From: Candidatus Poseidoniaceae archaeon
GTDB lineage: Archaea > Thermoplasmatota > Poseidoniia > Poseidoniales > Poseidoniaceae
Reading direction: 5' to 3'
Assembly (NCBI GenBank): GCA_949373265.1
Contig: CASICT010000021.1
Coordinates: 1-28,273 of the forward strand
DNA length: 28,273 bases
The notes beneath the pieces were generated by a model. It was not told the origin of the DNA, made no database searches, and saw nothing but the letters and a program-made list of their open reading frames with translations. Made by a program: the position numbers and the translations under genes. Each line of letters starts with the position of its first letter. The stretch's first letter is position 1. Below, one piece after another: positions 13,736 through 21,675 of the stretch.

Positions 13736-14224
13736 GTGTCCGCACCACCTTTCCCTTGTAGCAGGGTATCTTTCGATATCCCTTGTGAGGACCCTAGAGC
13801 GCTTGCAATATCTTGGATTGAAACCCGTGAATCAGAACATTGGGCTTTGATTAGTGGGTCTTGTCTTGCCAGTGATATTCATGGCTGGGTCGCTCACCAA
13901 GTTCTTATGAGAAATAGTGAAAGAAAATTGATGAAATCAAATTCAATGGATGGTGAATTTATTCGTTTACTATCTGGAACCCACCATGTGGCTGCTAGTT
14001 TCAAGAGAGCAGGTCTCTGTAAAGGGGATAAAACCGCTTGGATTGTAGATTTGTCATGTACTGAAAGTCAGGACATGTTTGCAGAGCATGCTAACAGAAT
14101 GAGATTCCAAATTTTAGATGACAGACCTAATTTGTCAATTTTTGATAGCGAAAGAATGGGTATTGAGAATGGCCAAGATGAAAATGCTGCAATAGCTCAT
14201 ATTCACCTCGCAGACTTACGCTAG
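13736..14224 (+). CDS. cgi121: KEOPS subunit Cgi121-like protein
   Basis: A 162-residue protein. The segment SDIHGWVAHQVLMRN, followed by GEFIRLLSGTHHVAASFKRA, resembles the Cgi121/TPRKB pattern: a His-and-Ala helix, then an (E)LLLxLSGxRQIxxAIxxxG-type stretch. In KEOPS, Cgi121 binds the tRNA CCA end and the Bud32 kinase and stimulates the t6A37 tRNA modification. The usual RQI of the core motif is HHV here, so the protein is divergent and the assignment is moderate. Start is GTG 13736; an overlapping ATG at 13734 is in another frame. No other KEOPS gene is in the window. Confidence 0.6.
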   Translation: MSAPPFPCSRVSFDIPCEDPRALAISWIETRESEHWALISGSCLASDIHGWVAHQVLMRNSERKLMKSNSMDGEFIRLLSGTHHVAASFKRAGLCKGDKTAWIVDLSCTESQDMFAEHANRMRFQILDDRPNLSIFDSERMGIENGQDENAAIAHIHLADLR

Positions 14225-14265
14225 AATTCGTAAATGTCAAAGGGCCCCTCCTCTACCATCGGAAT

Positions 14266-15705
14266 ATGGTGGTAGCAACTCGTCAAACGGATTCTTCAAT
14301 TTCTAGCGGCAGAATGCTTGATGAAGACAAGATTACCAAGGCTCTCAACTTTGCTTCGAGTCTCGGTGCAGAGTACGCAGAGATTCGATTGGTTAGTGAA
14401 ACTACCAACACAGCATCACTGAAAGATGGAAAACTAGAACGGGCAATTCCTGGACAAGAAGTCGGAGTGACGATGAGAATTCTTGCTGATGGGGCATGGG
14501 GTGTCCATTCGACTAGCGATATATCTTCGATAAGTCAACAAGTAGAATCAACATACCGGCTAGCAAAAGCAGTTGCTGCACGACGTTCACCTTCTCAAAT
14601 AGCAGTTGGTTTAGCAGAGGTTCCAATTATTCAAGATGAAATTCACTGGAAAAGTGCCAAGGACATTAGAGATACTGACCTTGACAAAAGAATCGAATTG
14701 ATGTTGGCAATCGATAATGAAGCAAAAGATGATTCAAGAATTGTTTCTACCGCTACTGGCTGGTCAGATGAGCACATTCACACAGAACTGATGACAAGTG
14801 AGGGGATGAACCGTGTTTGGTCCTTCCAGAGAAGTCTGATCAATGGAATGGTTACCGCTAGAGATGGCGATGACGTAGTGTCCTATAGAATGAGGCATGG
14901 GGGTGAAGGTGGCCTTGAGGTAATCGAATCTTGCGACTTAGGGGAAATGGGGCGTAATGCTAAGATTTCAGCCCTAAGATTACTAAATGCTGAAAGAGCA
15001 CCATCTGGTAAAATGCCTCTTGTAGCAGATAGAGATTTGACAGGGGTATACATTCACGAAGCCTTAGGACATCCTTGTGAGGCTGATTTAGTGGCCGCTG
15101 GCGATTCTTGCCTCGAAGGTCGTTTGGGCCAAACTATTGGTTCTGAGATTTGTACAGTAATAGATGATCCAACTTTAAGAGGCGGATATGGTTGTTATCC
15201 CATCGATGATGAAGGGGTCGATACAAGGCCAAAGAATCTAATTGTAAACGGTGTGCTAACCGAATATCTCAACCATCGTGAAACCGCACACAGGTATGAC
15301 CTAGAGCCAAATGGCGGTGCTAGGGCACAAGATGGCTTACATCATCCACTTGTAAGAATGTCAAATACCATTATCCAAGGTGGTAATCACAAAGATTTGG
15401 ATGAACTGATTGAAGATATCGATTATGGGATATATGCCTGTGGCAGTAGAGGCGGACAGGTAGATACCGGTAGAGGCTCTTTCCAATTCGCAGCACAGGA
15501 AGCATGGATTATCGAAAACGGCTCCCTCTCACGTCCAGTAAAGGATGTCAGTGTTTCAGGAATGACACTTCAAATTCTCAAAGACGTAGATGGATTAACT
15601 CGTGACGCACATCTTGCTGCTCCGGGTTTCTGTGGGAAGGGACAAACTGTACCTGTTGGCGATGGCGGCCCTTTGATGCGCATTAGAGAAGCATTGGTGG
15701 GATGA
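14266..15705 (+). CDS. tldD: TldD metalloprotease subunit
   Basis: A 479-residue TldD. The zinc motif HEALGH (264-269) lies in GVYIHEALGHPCEAD. Family sequences such as GGARAQDGLHHPLVRMSNT and the C-terminal PGFCGKGQ are present. TldD and TldE form a heterodimeric protease: TldD carries the metal, and TldE is the non-metal partner. Bacterial versions process small peptides such as microcin B17 and degrade CcdA; the archaeal substrate is unknown. The start at 14266 adds a Ser/Thr-rich extension; ATG 14314, giving MLDEDKITKAL, is an alternative closer to the family start. The gene overlaps the next by four bases (ATGA). Confidence 0.92.
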   Translation: MVVATRQTDSSISSGRMLDEDKITKALNFASSLGAEYAEIRLVSETTNTASLKDGKLERAIPGQEVGVTMRILADGAWGVHSTSDISSISQQVESTYRLAKAVAARRSPSQIAVGLAEVPIIQDEIHWKSAKDIRDTDLDKRIELMLAIDNEAKDDSRIVSTATGWSDEHIHTELMTSEGMNRVWSFQRSLINGMVTARDGDDVVSYRMRHGGEGGLEVIESCDLGEMGRNAKISALRLLNAERAPSGKMPLVADRDLTGVYIHEALGHPCEADLVAAGDSCLEGRLGQTIGSEICTVIDDPTLRGGYGCYPIDDEGVDTRPKNLIVNGVLTEYLNHRETAHRYDLEPNGGARAQDGLHHPLVRMSNTIIQGGNHKDLDELIEDIDYGIYACGSRGGQVDTGRGSFQFAAQEAWIIENGSLSRPVKDVSVSGMTLQILKDVDGLTRDAHLAAPGFCGKGQTVPVGDGGPLMRIREALVG

Positions 15706-17108
15706 TTATGATTCCTGATGATGCAGTTGAGAGACTTTTAGAGTCAGCTCAGGCCATTGGAAATGCTTGTGATAAGGCAAACGTTCAGCAATGGGAAGTA
15801 TATGCAACTCAGGGGTATGGTCATTCACTTGAAATTGAAGCTGGAAGGATTTCAATGGCTTCAGGAGGAGGTGAAGGTGGCTTTGGAATTAGAGTGGTTG
15901 AAGATGGGCGATATGGATATGCGCACTTAGTAGACCCTAATTCAGCTTCAAGAGCGATCGAACAGGCCCTAGGTATTGCTAAGCGCTCACCATCCATTGA
16001 GGGATTTGAATTACCTGGAAACAGTCCAGCACACAAAGTTGGAGGTATGAAAGATAAAGCGATTCTAGACATGGGTCCCGAGGACTTGTTAGAGCAAGGT
16101 GACCAGATACTTACTAGGGTGGCTGAATTAGATTCAAGAGCTATTGCAGTAGGTGGTGGCATCGGTGTTGGAGCAGGTGCTGGAGCAATCGTTACCAGCA
16201 GTGGAATCCAAGAAGGAGGAATTCATACCTCTCATGGACTTGGAATTCATGTTTCCATTGATGAGGATGACCAACTCACCTCTTCATATGAAGGAGAATC
16301 ATCTCGTTCAATACTAAAGGACTTGACTTCAAGTGTCGATAAAGCGGTACATTGGTCACAAGCAACCCGGGAAAAGATACCAGGTGGCGCTACAGAAGAT
16401 TGTCCGGTTTTGATGACTTCAGATGGTTTTTCTCGATTATTCTCAGTTGTAGTTCCTGCTGCAATAAAGGGTGAGAGATTAGCACGTGGTGAATCCTTTT
16501 GGTCAGGTAAGATGAATCAAAATGTTATTGCAGGACACCTTTCTCTAGTCGATGATGGTTTGATGGAAGGGGGAATGGCTTCAGGGTCAAGAGATGATGA
16601 AGGTGTGCCTAGCAGAACTCAAACTCTCGTGGAATCCGGAAGACTAACCGGTGAATTATGGTCCACTCGTGATGCAGCAAAATTAGTTGCTGAAGGAAAG
16701 GTTTCGTCAGCAAAATCAACAGGTTCGGCTTCAAGGGGAGGACATACTTCACCACCTGTTTGTGGTTGTAGTGATCTAACTTTGTCATCCTCTGCAAATA
16801 CGATGTCGAGAGAACGTTTAATCGAGGAAATGGAGAATGGGTATGTTGTTCACAGCGTCATGGGTGCCCATACCGCCAACCCTACAAGCGGAGACTTTTC
16901 AGTTACTACTTCGACTATATTGAGAGTCGAGGATGGCCAAATAGTAGGCTCGCTTTCCCAGGCTGGATTATCCGGTAATATGGCTAAGTCTCTTTCTGGT
17001 CGAGTTGTATTGGGTGATTCACAAAAACGCAAGGGTTCATACAGTACTGGCTCTATGCATGTCCCAGATATTCTGTTGATGGATGGTCTGAGAATTAACC
17101 CTGCTTAA
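15702..17108 (+). CDS. pmbA: TldE/PmbA protease subunit
   Basis: A 468-residue PmbA/TldE-family protein, the partner of TldD. It shares the TldD/PmbA fold: IEAGRISMASGGGEGGFGIRV near the N-terminus, and ANPTSGDFSVTTS and GLSGNMAKSLS near the C-terminus. It lacks the HExxxH motif, as expected for the E subunit. The ATGA overlap with tldD indicates coupled, roughly equimolar translation. A second ATG three codons in (15708) could also be the start. The stop is at 17106-17108, followed by the leader region of the RPA operon. Confidence 0.9.
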   Translation: MIMIPDDAVERLLESAQAIGNACDKANVQQWEVYATQGYGHSLEIEAGRISMASGGGEGGFGIRVVEDGRYGYAHLVDPNSASRAIEQALGIAKRSPSIEGFELPGNSPAHKVGGMKDKAILDMGPEDLLEQGDQILTRVAELDSRAIAVGGGIGVGAGAGAIVTSSGIQEGGIHTSHGLGIHVSIDEDDQLTSSYEGESSRSILKDLTSSVDKAVHWSQATREKIPGGATEDCPVLMTSDGFSRLFSVVVPAAIKGERLARGESFWSGKMNQNVIAGHLSLVDDGLMEGGMASGSRDDEGVPSRTQTLVESGRLTGELWSTRDAAKLVAEGKVSSAKSTGSASRGGHTSPPVCGCSDLTLSSSANTMSRERLIEEMENGYVVHSVMGAHTANPTSGDFSVTTSTILRVEDGQIVGSLSQAGLSGNMAKSLSGRVVLGDSQKRKGSYSTGSMHVPDILLMDGLRINPA

Positions 17109-17197
17109 CTGCCTATACTTTCATTTTTAGGCGTGAGCGGCAGACATCTTCAAGAACCGTCTCCAACGAACATTAAACTCCACGGAGGTGAAAGGGA
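17109..17197 (+). promoter_or_regulatory. Probable promoter and leader of the RPA operon
   Basis: Intergenic stretch after pmbA. It begins AT-rich (CTATACTTTCATTTTTAGG, 17113-17131), a plausible but non-consensus TATA region. It then turns more G+C-rich and ends in a full Shine-Dalgarno GGAGGTGA at 17184-17191, six bases before a GTG. No terminator-like T-run hairpin is obvious. Confidence 0.35.
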
Positions 17198-17290
17198 GTG
17201 TCCACAAAACTAAACCAACCAGCACGAAAGCCCAAACACCCGTCCTGCGACGGGCCTGAAGATGAAATTAAACCGTCGAGGTGTTCTTGA
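17198..17290 (+). CDS. Candidate 30-residue leader peptide upstream of RPA
   Basis: A small ORF starting at GTG 17198 with a full Shine-Dalgarno (GGAGGTGA) at optimal distance. Its TGA (17288-17290) shares a base with the RPA ATG (TGATG). The peptide is basic in its first half (MSTKLNQPARKPKHPS) and has two cysteines (SCDGPEDEIKPSRCS). A perfect six-base stem with tetraloop, CCCGTC-CTGC-GACGGG, lies inside it at 17239-17254. I know no family for it. It could be a real small protein, or a leader that couples ribosomes into RPA. The strong ribosome binding site and the TGATG junction are the evidence; conservation is untested. Confidence 0.4.
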   Translation: MSTKLNQPARKPKHPSCDGPEDEIKPSRCS

Positions 17291-18990
17291 TGTCAGAAGA
17301 CTATGCTCCGCATGTAGCAGAGGTTCTCAAGCAAGTGCCTGAAGCCGATGCTGAGAAAGTGTCCGAAGCATTCGCAAGGTATGAGAAAGATTTCTTGATA
17401 CCTCCAGAAGATGCAATGCGCTCAGTTTTACGTCGTTTCCAATCAGATAACGGAATCGTAACTCCTACTTCGTCTCAAGCCGGCTCTTCACAAAAACAAT
17501 CCATTCCGATTAAGAAGGCTGCAAAACTTTCCGAATTATCGTCGGAAGATAGAAATGTCGAAATCGAAGTTGAAATCGTAACTCATAATCCTAGAACTAC
17601 CATGGTTAGAGGGGAAGAGAAAGTAGTTCCATATGGTCTATTAGAAGACCAACCGTTTTTAGAAGGCGGAAATAGAACAAGATGGGAATTCAAAGATTGG
17701 GGCAACCATCCTAATATTGCTCCAGGAGCAGTTGTAAGACTCGAAGGGGTTTCAGTCAATGAATATCAGGGACGAATGAGCCTCAACATCAATCAATCCA
17801 GTAGGGTGGTTGTTCTTCGAGAAGGTGTTAGGACGGTAAATACACCTGGGGAGCCAGTTGAAATCAATACGATTACTACTGAGGGTTCAATAACAGTAGT
17901 CGGCCGATTATTAGCAAGTAGAAAAGATGTGATTCATCGAAAAGATGGTTCAGCAACAATAGACGTTGTTAGAGGGCGTATTGCAGATGATACTGGCGCT
18001 ATTGGTTTCCTTTCATGGGAACCATTTGACCATGAAATTGGTTCACTATTGAAAATTGAAAACGTGCAAGTGAAAACTTTCAGAGAGACCCCAGAACTCA
18101 ATATTGGCTCGTCGGCTAGAATCGAGATTTATCACGATTCTAATTTTGCATCAGCCGATGACTTAGTAGCGCGTTCGGTTAGTAGAATTGAAGATCTGAG
18201 AGATGGTTCAAGAGATGTTGAAATTATAGTCGAAGTTCAAAAGATGATTAGACGTGATTTCAAAGGTAAAGATGGCGAAGATAAGAGCGTCTGGTCTGGC
18301 GATATTGCCGACCCTACAGGAAGATGTCGCTGTTCTATATGGTCTGAGCCTCCTTTCGATTTCGAAGCAACACCCGTTGTAATTCGCCTGCGCGGAGTTA
18401 GAGTAAGGGCTTGGCAAGGAATTCCAGACATTACAATAGACGATGTGTCACAGATTGAAATTTTAGCAGCACCTCCATGGGGTGCTGATGTAGATTTAGC
18501 AAATAATATCGTGGAAGTGGCATTGTCTGACTTAGCATCTGGCGCTAGTAGAGTGGGTATCTCAACTTCAGGACATATAATTTCGGTTCGTGAAGATTCC
18601 GGGATAATCAGTAGATGTTCTGAGTGCCGCAGGGTACTACGTGATGGTGAATGTGCTACTCATGGGCCACAAGAAGGCGATGCAGATGTACGGATGCGAT
18701 TGGTATTAGATGATGGCGTATCTACAATCTCATTGATTGTAAACAAGGCCGCATCTGAATCGTTGATTGGAATGAATCAACAATCTATTGCAGCAGATAT
18801 TTCAGAAAATGGTTCAATGGCATTTGTTCAGAATCTTAGAGAAAGGCTACTTGGGCGGCAATTGAAAGCATCAGGTAGGACAATCGTCGATGAACAAGGA
18901 GCAATGCTTCTTTCAGATGATGTTGAATTGATCGAACTAGAATCTGAATTGATAGCAGCCGAGTTAAGAACTAAATGGGGGGTGGTTTGA
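17290..18990 (+). CDS. rpa: Replication protein A (single-stranded DNA-binding protein)
   Basis: A 566-residue euryarchaeal RPA large subunit. A short helical N-terminal region (DYAPHVAEVLKQVPEA to RSVLRRF) precedes several OB-fold modules. Repeated OB elements are visible: VVRLEGVSVNEYQGRMSLN, IADDTGAIGFLSWE, and GDIADPTGRCRCSIWSE with GVRVRAWQGIPDITI. The C-terminal module has a zinc finger with Cys443, Cys446, Cys455 and His458 (CSEC, then CATH). It coats single-stranded DNA in replication and repair. ATG 17290 was chosen because GAGGTG lies just upstream; a GTG at 17281 is possible. The stop abuts the TTG of the partner gene. Confidence 0.9.
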   Translation: MSEDYAPHVAEVLKQVPEADAEKVSEAFARYEKDFLIPPEDAMRSVLRRFQSDNGIVTPTSSQAGSSQKQSIPIKKAAKLSELSSEDRNVEIEVEIVTHNPRTTMVRGEEKVVPYGLLEDQPFLEGGNRTRWEFKDWGNHPNIAPGAVVRLEGVSVNEYQGRMSLNINQSSRVVVLREGVRTVNTPGEPVEINTITTEGSITVVGRLLASRKDVIHRKDGSATIDVVRGRIADDTGAIGFLSWEPFDHEIGSLLKIENVQVKTFRETPELNIGSSARIEIYHDSNFASADDLVARSVSRIEDLRDGSRDVEIIVEVQKMIRRDFKGKDGEDKSVWSGDIADPTGRCRCSIWSEPPFDFEATPVVIRLRGVRVRAWQGIPDITIDDVSQIEILAAPPWGADVDLANNIVEVALSDLASGASRVGISTSGHIISVREDSGIISRCSECRRVLRDGECATHGPQEGDADVRMRLVLDDGVSTISLIVNKAASESLIGMNQQSIAADISENGSMAFVQNLRERLLGRQLKASGRTIVDEQGAMLLSDDVELIELESELIAAELRTKWGVV

Positions 18991-19935
18991 TTGCAACCAG
19001 CAAAAAGAGCAAAGAGACAACCAGCATGGCATATGCTTGCTTCTGAATTTGGCGAATCAACTTTGCACCAGCAAGGTTCCGGCGAATTTGACCCACTATT
19101 CCTAATTACTAAACTAGGGGCGAAAGTCAACCGCTTGGTGGTCGCAGGATTACTAGAACGCCTTGAGCCACGTGAAACATCGAATGGAGCAACATTGTGG
19201 CAAGGCCAAATTAGAGACCCATCGGGTCTGCATTATTTTTCAGTGGGAGATTATGCCCCTGAATCTATGCGTGAATTCACAATACAATTGGCTGCTAGAA
19301 TCGATGACGGCGAGTCAATAATGCTACTTATGGTTGCTAAAGCTAGATATTTCCAATCGGAAGAAGGTGCGGTTTACACTAGTTTGCGACCAGAAGAAGC
19401 AGCCGTAATTGCTCGTTCAACATATTGTGAGTGGTTGGTTAAGGCAGCAGATGGGATGCTAAATCGTATAGATGCTCAAGAGAAATCAGCCCCTCTTGAA
19501 AAATCGATTGAGTCTTTGAAGTCAGGTGGTATTCCTGAGCACTTGTGTGAGAGCCTAATATTGGCAAATGAACATTATGGGGATATCGATCTTGAAACCT
19601 ACAGGCTGAACATTATGCAAACTTTAGATATCGCAGAAAATCGAATGCCGTCTGTTAAGGCCTCAACTCCTTCGCCCCAAGTTAGCCTGGATGTAAGCGG
19701 TGGTGAAACACAAACTCCTGAAGGAACTAATGATGAATCAACTGACTTGAACAAGGTAATTCTTGACTTAATCGCACGTTTGGACCAAGGTGAAGGTGTA
19801 GATTTCGACACACTTCTCTCAAATGCATCCGCTAGAGGGCATGACCGTGATGCTGCTGAAGCCAGTTTAGATGAATTGTCAGAACAAGGGTCAGTCCACG
19901 AACCTCGTTTTGGGTGGTTTAAGATAACAGTTTGA
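18991..19935 (+). CDS. RPA-associated protein (Rpap, COG3390-like) with C-terminal winged helix
   Basis: A 314-residue protein directly after RPA, starting at TTG 18991. The N-terminal OB-like part shows family sequences (LITKLGAKVNRLVVAGLLERLE and LWQGQIRDPSGLHYFSVG). Euryarchaeal RPA genes are commonly followed by such a partner, which forms a complex with RPA. A low-complexity linker (about 220-248) leads to a C-terminal domain (about 250-314). There, VILDLIARLDQGEGVDFDTL and VHEPRFGWFKI strongly resemble the winged-helix end of archaeal MCM helicases. That similarity suggests DNA binding or contact with the replicative helicase, which is an inference. Confidence 0.85.
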   Translation: MQPAKRAKRQPAWHMLASEFGESTLHQQGSGEFDPLFLITKLGAKVNRLVVAGLLERLEPRETSNGATLWQGQIRDPSGLHYFSVGDYAPESMREFTIQLAARIDDGESIMLLMVAKARYFQSEEGAVYTSLRPEEAAVIARSTYCEWLVKAADGMLNRIDAQEKSAPLEKSIESLKSGGIPEHLCESLILANEHYGDIDLETYRLNIMQTLDIAENRMPSVKASTPSPQVSLDVSGGETQTPEGTNDESTDLNKVILDLIARLDQGEGVDFDTLLSNASARGHDRDAAEASLDELSEQGSVHEPRFGWFKITV

Positions 19936-19997
19936 GGCATTTTACTCCAACAGGTTCAAGGCCCATTCGCGACCTCCTCAGTTTACAGGTGAGAACA

Positions 19998-20351
19998 ATG
20001 GGAGGAACAGATTTCTTTATTCGTCCAGCAAGTGGAACTTCTAGCTCAGACTGGCTAAGGCTCCCTAATGCCGATATTAGCGTTGTAATAAGTCGAAGAA
20101 TTACCCGCACAGTGCTACATGGAGGGGAAGGGGATGATTTGGTCGACGAAGGTGCAGAATCTGCAGTTTATACTGTTCGCGGCGAAATGAATTTAGATGA
20201 ATATAAGAAAATTCTGAAAATGTTCCGTAGCGGCCAACCATATATTCACGACCCATTTGAAGAAAGAGACGTAAAGGCTGTTTTTGGAAAAATGGAATAC
20301 GATGGTTCAGAAAAAACCTATAATTTCGAATTCATTGAAGATATACGTTGA
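19998..20351 (+). CDS. Small protein with tail/baseplate-like pattern, leading the pilus operon
   Basis: A 117-residue protein I cannot assign firmly. ATG 19998 follows AGGTGAG at 19987-19993. The pattern is ISVVISRRITRTVLHGG, then YTVRGEMNLDEYKKILKMF, SGQPYIHDPF and a final YNFEFIEDI. It resembles small beta-rich domains of phage tail and baseplate proteins: a strand ending in 'SR+', a 'v.G.l' strand, an 'lr.SG.P' helix end, and a closing 'y.f.f.E'. This is recognition from memory, not a search. The gene lies nine bases before the first pilus platform gene, and the next Shine-Dalgarno overlaps its stop. It is therefore probably expressed with that system. It has no signal peptide or membrane segment. 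Confidence 0.65.
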   Translation: MGGTDFFIRPASGTSSSDWLRLPNADISVVISRRITRTVLHGGEGDDLVDEGAESAVYTVRGEMNLDEYKKILKMFRSGQPYIHDPFEERDVKAVFGKMEYDGSEKTYNFEFIEDIR

Positions 20352-20360
20352 GGTGAAATT

Positions 20361-20936
20361 ATGCGTTCGTTAGATGAGTCTAGAGAGATCCTCTATGTGA
20401 TTAGGACTCTTGACGTTCTAATGGGTTCAGGTGTAGGTCTTGAGGCTGCTATACACTCTATTGCTCAGGGTGGCTATGGTATTATTTCCACTGATTTCGC
20501 AGACTTGATGGCAAATATAAACAAAGGACGGCCAATTGAAAAAGAATTACGTTCACTTCTAAAAAAGGCAGAGAATGATGGCTACAAAAGAGTCATCAAC
20601 ACTATGATTAACAATATTACTCAGAATACAGACATCATTGAAACTTTGCGCAAGCAAGGTGAAAGAATGGAAGAAGTACGTACTGAGAACGTTAAAGATT
20701 ACATTGAACAATTAGGGGGCGTTCCAGAAACGTTATTGTCGATTGGGATGATAGGTCCAATTATTTTGTCGATAGTTGGAATAATTCCACAATTGATTTC
20801 TGGAGGTCTAGCCGACATGGTAGGCAATTTAGAACAGGATACAGCGATGAGTATTGTCAATGTTGGATTATTCATTACTTTGGTAGGTATGGCATTAACC
20901 GGTCTCAAGGCTCACACAAAGGACCCGGGGTTGTGA
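20361..20936 (+). CDS. TadC/GspF-type type IV pilus membrane platform protein
   Basis: A 191-residue half-size T2SSF-domain protein. The cytoplasmic helical domain (about 5-120) includes VLMGSGVGLEAAIHSIA and FADLMANINKGRPIEKEL, the usual four-helix T2SSF pattern. Two hydrophobic segments follow (TLLSIGMIGPIILSIVGIIP and AMSIVNVGLFITLVGMALTG). It is expected to form the inner-membrane platform with the next gene product and to couple to the ATPase. Half-size platform proteins in pairs are a hallmark of Tad and related archaeal Epd-like pili. AGGTGA at 20351-20356 precedes ATG 20361. The short length argues against a standard two-domain archaellum FlaJ. Confidence 0.8.
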   Translation: MRSLDESREILYVIRTLDVLMGSGVGLEAAIHSIAQGGYGIISTDFADLMANINKGRPIEKELRSLLKKAENDGYKRVINTMINNITQNTDIIETLRKQGERMEEVRTENVKDYIEQLGGVPETLLSIGMIGPIILSIVGIIPQLISGGLADMVGNLEQDTAMSIVNVGLFITLVGMALTGLKAHTKDPGL

Positions 20937-20940
20937 TTTC

Positions 20941-21672
20941 ATGATTTTCGAGATTCTTGAGATGTTTAGAAACGACCCTTTGTTATTGTTCATGATAACA
21001 ATAGGTGTCGCTTTCGCAATTGGGGGCGTCCCTCCAATTATTGAACGCCAAAGACGCAGGGGAATTGAGAATGATTTGCCTGCAATGTTAGAGGCTTTAT
21101 CCGATTCACTTGGTGCAGGGCTTGGTCTACAACAGGCTATGATGGCAGAAGCAGATCGCAATAGTGGTACTTTGGGGCGACTGCTAAAGGAAACACTCGC
21201 TGAAAGTCACGCATCCTCCTTTGACTCAGCCTTAGCTAACTTTGCAACAAAATCACGTTCCGCTCAAGTCCAAAGAGTGATGCACTTAATTTCAACAGCC
21301 CTAGAGCAAGATGCTCCGTTGAAAAGTATTCTATCCGATATGTCTCGAGACTATGAACGACTGAATGATTTGATGAACCGCAGAGAGTCTGATTTGACAG
21401 GTCGTGCGATTCTCATCATTATGTTCGTTTCAATTGGTCTTCCGTTTTTGATTGCATTTATTGTGGGGTTATTTGCTCCTAAAAGCCAAGGTTTCCAATT
21501 GGATGAATTTAATTCATCTTTCACACTCTTCTTTGGTGGAGCGTCATTAGTATCCCTAGGTGTGAGTGGGCGTATGCTAGGTAGAATGCGTTCTACACTT
21601 TGGTGGGCTCCATTGTGGATGGCGATTTCTATGTCAATTTATCATGTCGGAGTTATTGTAATTGGAGGCTAA
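20941..21672 (+). CDS. TadB/GspF-type type IV pilus membrane platform protein
   Basis: A 243-residue T2SSF-domain protein, the second member of the pair. An N-terminal hydrophobic helix (LLLFMITIGVAFAIGGVPP) comes first. The T2SSF core follows (MLEALSDSLGAGLGLQQAMM and VQRVMHLISTALEQDAPL). After it come at least two further hydrophobic stretches (AILIIMFVSIGLPFLIAFIV and TLFFGGASLVSLGVSG) and a C-terminal one near 218-240. The order of TadC-like gene, TadB-like gene and ATPase differs from the usual bacterial tadA-tadB-tadC order. The start is four bases after the preceding stop. Shine-Dalgarno support is weak here, so coupling to upstream translation is likely. Confidence 0.8.
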   Translation: MIFEILEMFRNDPLLLFMITIGVAFAIGGVPPIIERQRRRGIENDLPAMLEALSDSLGAGLGLQQAMMAEADRNSGTLGRLLKETLAESHASSFDSALANFATKSRSAQVQRVMHLISTALEQDAPLKSILSDMSRDYERLNDLMNRRESDLTGRAILIIMFVSIGLPFLIAFIVGLFAPKSQGFQLDEFNSSFTLFFGGASLVSLGVSGRMLGRMRSTLWWAPLWMAISMSIYHVGVIVIGG

Positions 21673-21675
21673 AAA

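Noticed and set aside
14225..14265. GGGCCC palindrome between the Cgi121-like gene and tldD as a regulatory site
   Set aside because: A six-base palindrome is too short to be informative in a 41-base gap with no other signal.
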